Of a stretch of 7,250 nt of DNA, positions 4,652 to 7,250 are shown piece after piece. How positions within the stretch are numbered: position 1 is the first letter of the stretch; each line of letters opens with the position of its first letter. Position numbers and translations under genes: made by a program. The stretch comes from Candidatus Dojkabacteria bacterium (GTDB lineage: Bacteria > Patescibacteriota > Dojkabacteria > B142 > OLB20): NCBI GenBank assembly GCA_020429485.1, contig JAGQLK010000055.1:1-7250 (forward strand). Direction: 5' to 3'. Under the pieces are notes generated by a model. It was not told the DNA's origin, ran no database searches, and saw nothing but the letters and a program-made list of their open reading frames with translations.

Positions 4652-7250
4652 TAACTGGTATATTCTCTTTGATTACTATACAAGCTCTTGATGAATCTTC
4701 ATCCTGGTATCCATTCTTACCTGGATTGTAATAGATGAAAGCATCGTTACAAGTTGATGTAACTGATCTTATTGCTTTAAATTCAAAATCTAATATGAAT
4801 TTCTCACCAGGTTCTAGGTCACCTAACTCACTAATTAACGTAAGATCGCCATGAGTTATTTCACCTAGCTCTTCATTTATTTGTCCAAGTTCTTTGAATG
4901 CATTTGTAATATCATTTCCAGTCGAAGCATTAATCACTCTTATGAAGTCAATTCTTGCTTGGTTATATTCATCGCTAAAGCCAACCTGTTGGTAAGTAGT
5001 TTGGCCAGTATTTGTGATAGTAATTCTAAACTTCACAGTTTCACCAGGTTTGTATACTCTATCAGCATCATTGATCACCTCTTTTACAATATCTATACCT
5101 GGTTGAGGTACAGGTGTACTTGTTGGTGTCACAGTAATAGTAGGTGTGATTACTGGTGGAGTACAATTACTAAATTTGAAATCAAAGTTCGAATAATAAT
5201 AATTATCTGCTTCTGTGATACCACAGTTTGCGTACGAAGATGATCCATTCATTGAATTGTTTGCACATAATGCAGGTAGAACGTCTACATTTGGTGATGT
5301 ACAGTGAGTTACATCAGGATTATTACAGTTGATAGCAAAATCACTATTCAAAGCCGATGGTGGTACCATGCTTGAATATGGTTGGTTTGTAGCGTCAATG
5401 ATTTGATCGTTGTTTTCATCGAATTGTAATAATGTAATTGCGATCTGGTTCCTATAATTACCATTATCGTAAGGTAATGCAATTAACTGATCGTAATGCC
5501 CATTTGCATCAGTTACTACCCTGAATGGGAATCCGAATGCATCATAGCCATAAACTACTGCTCCATCGATATTGTATCTATCTCCGTTATCTTGACAATA
5601 TGCGTCTCCACTGATCATAACAAGCTTATCAGCTGGTTCTGTTGGAGTGATTGTCGGCGTGATACTTGGTTCTGGAGTATCAGTAGGTGTTATTGTTGGT
5701 TCTGCGCAGTCTGTAAAGCCAAAGCTAACATTTGTATAAGTATTGTTAGGTTGGAATTGGCAGAACTCATATCCACTACCAACAAAACAAGGGGCTGAAT
5801 CATTTGTAGCGATTGGTCCTACATATGTTCCTGGTATCTCGTTACCTCTATCAATAAGTCTAATAGCATGTTCTCTGCCTGGAATTGGACTCCAGCTAGC
5901 GAAATAGTTTGGATTAGCTTCTATTGTTCCTAATGAGCCACCGTTTCCTGTTTGCGGATCAGAATCTAAAATTTCGATAGTTGCTCCATTTAGTGTTCGT
6001 CCATCATCTAGACATACAACACTACCACTCACAGTAATGTGATCTGGAATAGGTGTTGGTGACGGACTAGGTGTTACCGTAGGGCTAGGTGTCACTGATG
6101 GTGTTGGTGTATTTGTAGGTGACTGCACTATAGTAAAGCTAGCACTATCACAAGTTTGATTGTTGTATACAGCACTAAGATTGTATGTGCCTACTTGCCA
6201 TGGCGTAGGTACGCCTTGTGGTGCACCATTGCTGAATGTTTGTGTACCACCTGGGCCACTTAAAGTAATGTTTCCATTAAAGTATTGATTTGTATCTTGA
6301 TTTATAAATACTGCCCACTGCAATGTATCAATTGTAGATAGCTCTGCTGGTGGGTGCTGGTCATTCCATCCACGGTCATTTCCATCTAGTACCACTCTGA
6401 ATCTTGCCTGTGTATCAGGACATGTTGGTGGTGTAGTTGTTATAGTAACCGTAGGCGTAGGTGTAGTAGTTGTAGTAATAGGTGGTGTAGGTGTTGGCGT
6501 ATTTTGTGGAATATAACATTCACAAGTAAATTCTTGACCACAACCATATGCTTGGTTTCTACCACAAATATCTGTGTATTGGTGAGTTCCTGGTTGGCCT
6601 GCGAATACTTGTTCACAAGTGCTAACACATTGATTAATATCGCAATTACAGTTCTTCCATACACCATCAGTATCAAGGAAACAGCCTGGTAGGCCATTAT
6701 TACTATTTGTTGGTACATCATAGCAGCCATATCCTGTTGTTGTATTACCATCATAGTAACACCCAAACATTCTTCCTACTGGTGGTGTACCAAGTGCGTT
6801 ACACTCTGCTCCACTTCTTGGTGCTCCTGAACATAGACCCCAGTATTGTGTTGCAGTGGCTATTGCCTGCTGATCTGAATTATTGATTGCAAAATCAATT
6901 GTGTAGTCACTAGTTAAACTAGAAGCTGATGCATCATTATTAAGTCTAGCAGGGCTAGGATCACATGTTACAGTTCCGATATTTGTTGTAGCATTTGAAG
7001 TAGAGTCATTGCACATTACATTAATTTGCACTGATGCGCCATATTGATCTGCAAGTTCAGTACAACTTTCTGAAGCTGCAATATCTAGTACTTGTACCTG
7101 CTCTTCGCCTCTACATGTACCATCTGTATTAAATCCGCCTTGGCAAACTAATACTTCTCCATATTGTGAGCTATCTGAACATTTATCAAAGTTCTGAGTA
7201 TCTTCTGTGTTTGTAGGTACATAACAGCTACCTTGTACAAGGTCAGAGTG
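4641..7250 (-). CDS. Giant exported modular protein with Thr-Pro linkers, Ig-like module and DUF11-like domain (paralog 2, N-terminus outside window)
   Basis: 869 codons are visible, read from 7250 down to the TAA at 4641-4643. The frame is open to the window edge. A start at 7031 would use an internal GTG within ASVQINV, and the 73 residues before it (such as FDKCSDSSQYGEVLVCQGGF) align with residues 66-138 of the neighbour, so the real start lies about 195 bp beyond the window (inference). Order by position: Cys-rich head (7250-6510), T/P linker (6509-6426), Ig-like module with two Cys (6425-6123), linker (6122-6045), module B (6044-5703), linker (5702-5634), module C with loop D-x-N-x-D-x-x-x-D (5630-5163), linker (5162-5100), DUF11-like domain (5099-4644), same IPVTDK end. 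Compared with paralog 1 it lacks the second B module and the 8-Cys module and has the Ig-like one instead. Membrane anchor or signal is not visible but expected. Function unknown. Confidence 0.88.
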   Translation of the reverse strand, partial: HSDLVQGSCYVPTNTEDTQNFDKCSDSSQYGEVLVCQGGFNTDGTCRGEEQVQVLDIAASESCTELADQYGASVQINVMCNDSTSNATTNIGTVTCDPSPARLNNDASASSLTSDYTIDFAINNSDQQAIATATQYWGLCSGAPRSGAECNALGTPPVGRMFGCYYDGNTTTGYGCYDVPTNSNNGLPGCFLDTDGVWKNCNCDINQCVSTCEQVFAGQPGTHQYTDICGRNQAYGCGQEFTCECYIPQNTPTPTPPITTTTTPTPTVTITTTPPTCPDTQARFRVVLDGNDRGWNDQHPPAELSTIDTLQWAVFINQDTNQYFNGNITLSGPGGTQTFSNGAPQGVPTPWQVGTYNLSAVYNNQTCDSASFTIVQSPTNTPTPSVTPSPTVTPSPSPTPIPDHITVSGSVVCLDDGRTLNGATIEILDSDPQTGNGGSLGTIEANPNYFASWSPIPGREHAIRLIDRGNEIPGTYVGPIATNDSAPCFVGSGYEFCQFQPNNTYTNVSFGFTDCAEPTITPTDTPEPSITPTITPTEPADKLVMISGDAYCQDNGDRYNIDGAVVYGYDAFGFPFRVVTDANGHYDQLIALPYDNGNYRNQIAITLLQFDENNDQIIDATNQPYSSMVPPSALNSDFAINCNNPDVTHCTSPNVDVLPALCANNSMNGSSSYANCGITEADNYYYSNFDFKFSNCTPPVITPTITVTPTSTPVPQPGIDIVKEVINDADRVYKPGETVKFRITITNTGQTTYQQVGFSDEYNQARIDFIRVINASTGNDITNAFKELGQINEELGEITHGDLTLISELGDLEPGEKFILDFEFKAIRSVTSTCNDAFIYYNPGKNGYQDEDSSRACIVIKENIPVTDK
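4644..5099 (-). repeat. DUF11-like C-terminal domain of paralog 2
   Basis: Opens IDIVKEVINDAD...GETVKFRITITNTG and shares DEYNQ, THGDLTLI, LDFEFKAIR, TSTCND, SSRAC and the IPVTDK end with the copy at 1307-1762. At the place of the extra acidic loop of paralog 1 it has YYNPGKNGYQDEDS, which lacks the ligand pattern. Confidence 0.75.
5100..5162 (-). repeat. T/P linker D of paralog 2
   Basis: 21 residues (PPVITPTITVTPTSTPVPQP) leading directly to the DUF11-like domain; here paralog 1 has the extra 8-Cys module. Confidence 0.7.
5163..5630 (-). repeat. Module C of paralog 2
   Basis: Same plan as 1985-2446: VMISGDAYCQDN, IDGAVVYGYD, TDANGHY, LLQFDENNDQIIDATNQ, GSSSYANCGI, NFDFKFSNCTP. All six Cys and the loop acids (D-x-N-x-D-x-x-x-D) are kept while surrounding residues vary. 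Confidence 0.75.
5634..5702 (-). repeat. T/P linker C of paralog 2
   Basis: 23 residues (EPTITPTDTPEPSITPTITP, TEP) between modules B and C; the short counterpart of the 95-residue linker at 2450-2734. Confidence 0.7.
5703..6044 (-). repeat. Module B of paralog 2
   Basis: Single copy, about 83% identical in protein to module B1 at 3182-3520. DNA differences are mostly silent: 11 differences between 3301-3400 and 5822-5921, with only one residue changed (Q to E). Four Cys are conserved. Confidence 0.8.
6045..6122 (-). repeat. T/P linker B of paralog 2
   Basis: 26 residues (NTPTPSVTPSPTVTPSPSP, PIP) before module B. It holds about two of the six-residue units that occur five times in the matching linker of paralog 1 (3524-3663). 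Confidence 0.7.
6123..6425 (-). other. Ig-like module unique to paralog 2
   Basis: About 100 residues between two T/P linkers, with one Cys near each end (CPDTQARF and NQTCDSASF). The stretch TLQWAVFINQ, the middle NITLSGPGG and the end GTYNLSAVYN...SFTIVQ look like an immunoglobulin-like beta-sandwich with a pinning disulfide. Fold assignment is by pattern only. Confidence 0.5.
6426..6509 (-). repeat. T/P linker A of paralog 2
   Basis: 28 residues between the Cys-rich head and the Ig-like module, unusually Thr-rich (ITTTTTPTPTVTITTTPP). Confidence 0.7.
6510..7250 (-). other. Cys-rich head of paralog 2 (partial)
   Basis: The visible head has about 20 cysteines. It shares with paralog 1 the stretches around FDKCSDSSQYGEVLVCQGGF and TNIGTVTCDPSP. 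One cysteine of paralog 1 (C136, EEHCAS) is Gly here (DQYGAS). The later half (GRMFGCYYDG, CNCDINQCVSTCE, CGQEFTCECYIPQ) is specific to this gene and dense in Cys. Confidence 0.6.

Noticed and set aside
4881..5798. Two + strand open frames of 100-120 codons rich in Cys, Ile and Ser
   Set aside because: They are opposite the DUF11-like and C modules of paralog 2, whose homology to paralog 1 proves the - strand frame is coding.
6440..6766. A 108-codon second - strand frame and a 62-codon + strand frame in the paralog 2 head
   Set aside because: Both overlap the Cys-rich frame that is conserved or continuous with the rest of paralog 2; the Met/Gln/Leu-rich composition is out-of-frame noise.

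Overview
The window looks like chromosomal DNA of an AT-rich bacterium, most plausibly a member of the Candidate Phyla Radiation (Patescibacteria; Microgenomates- or Dojkabacteria-like). This is inferred from two very large secreted proteins built of Cys-containing modules joined by long Thr-Pro linkers and ending in a DUF11-like domain, from tight gene packing, and from the lack of Shine-Dalgarno sites before the visible starts. Long Gly-rich frames contain no in-frame TGA, and all stops are TAA or TAG. That argues against the UGA=Gly lineages Gracilibacteria and Absconditabacteria. The phylum is not proven.

Left part, + strand (1-1290): the 3' end of an unidentified gene ending in a hydrophobic segment (to 98), then hpf, a long-form ribosome hibernation factor (116-694), then thpR, a 2H-family RNA 2',3'-cyclic phosphodiesterase (694-1290). 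The last two overlap in a TAATG junction, so they are very likely co-transcribed and translationally coupled. Both concern RNA or ribosomes.

Right part, - strand (1304-7250): two adjacent, same-direction paralogous genes for giant exported proteins, convergent with hpf-thpR across a 13-bp gap. The downstream gene (1304-4591, 1095 aa) is complete. The upstream gene (4641-7250) ends in the window, but its N-terminus lies beyond position 7250. The only start-like codon near position 7031 is an internal GTG (Val), and homology to the neighbour continues through it to the window edge. By alignment about 65 residues are missing.

Both proteins follow one plan: membrane anchor or signal (seen only in the complete gene), Cys-rich head, T/P linker, one or two copies of a roughly 110-residue 'CLDDGR...RLIDRG...PGTY' module (here module B), T/P linker, a roughly 155-residue 'YCQDN...SSSYANCG' module (module C) with a Ca-binding-like loop, T/P linker, and a C-terminal DUF11-like domain ending IPVTDK. 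They differ by whole-module gain or loss: a second B module and an 8-Cys module in one, an Ig-like module in the other. A good sigma-70-type promoter lies between the two genes, with its -35 box next to the stop codon of the upstream one, so the downstream paralog can be expressed independently. The role is unknown; cell-surface stalk or adhesin-like proteins are the best inference.

No tRNA, rRNA, CRISPR array, insertion sequence or transposase was seen. Apart from the window edges, no stretch over 300 bases lacks a gene.
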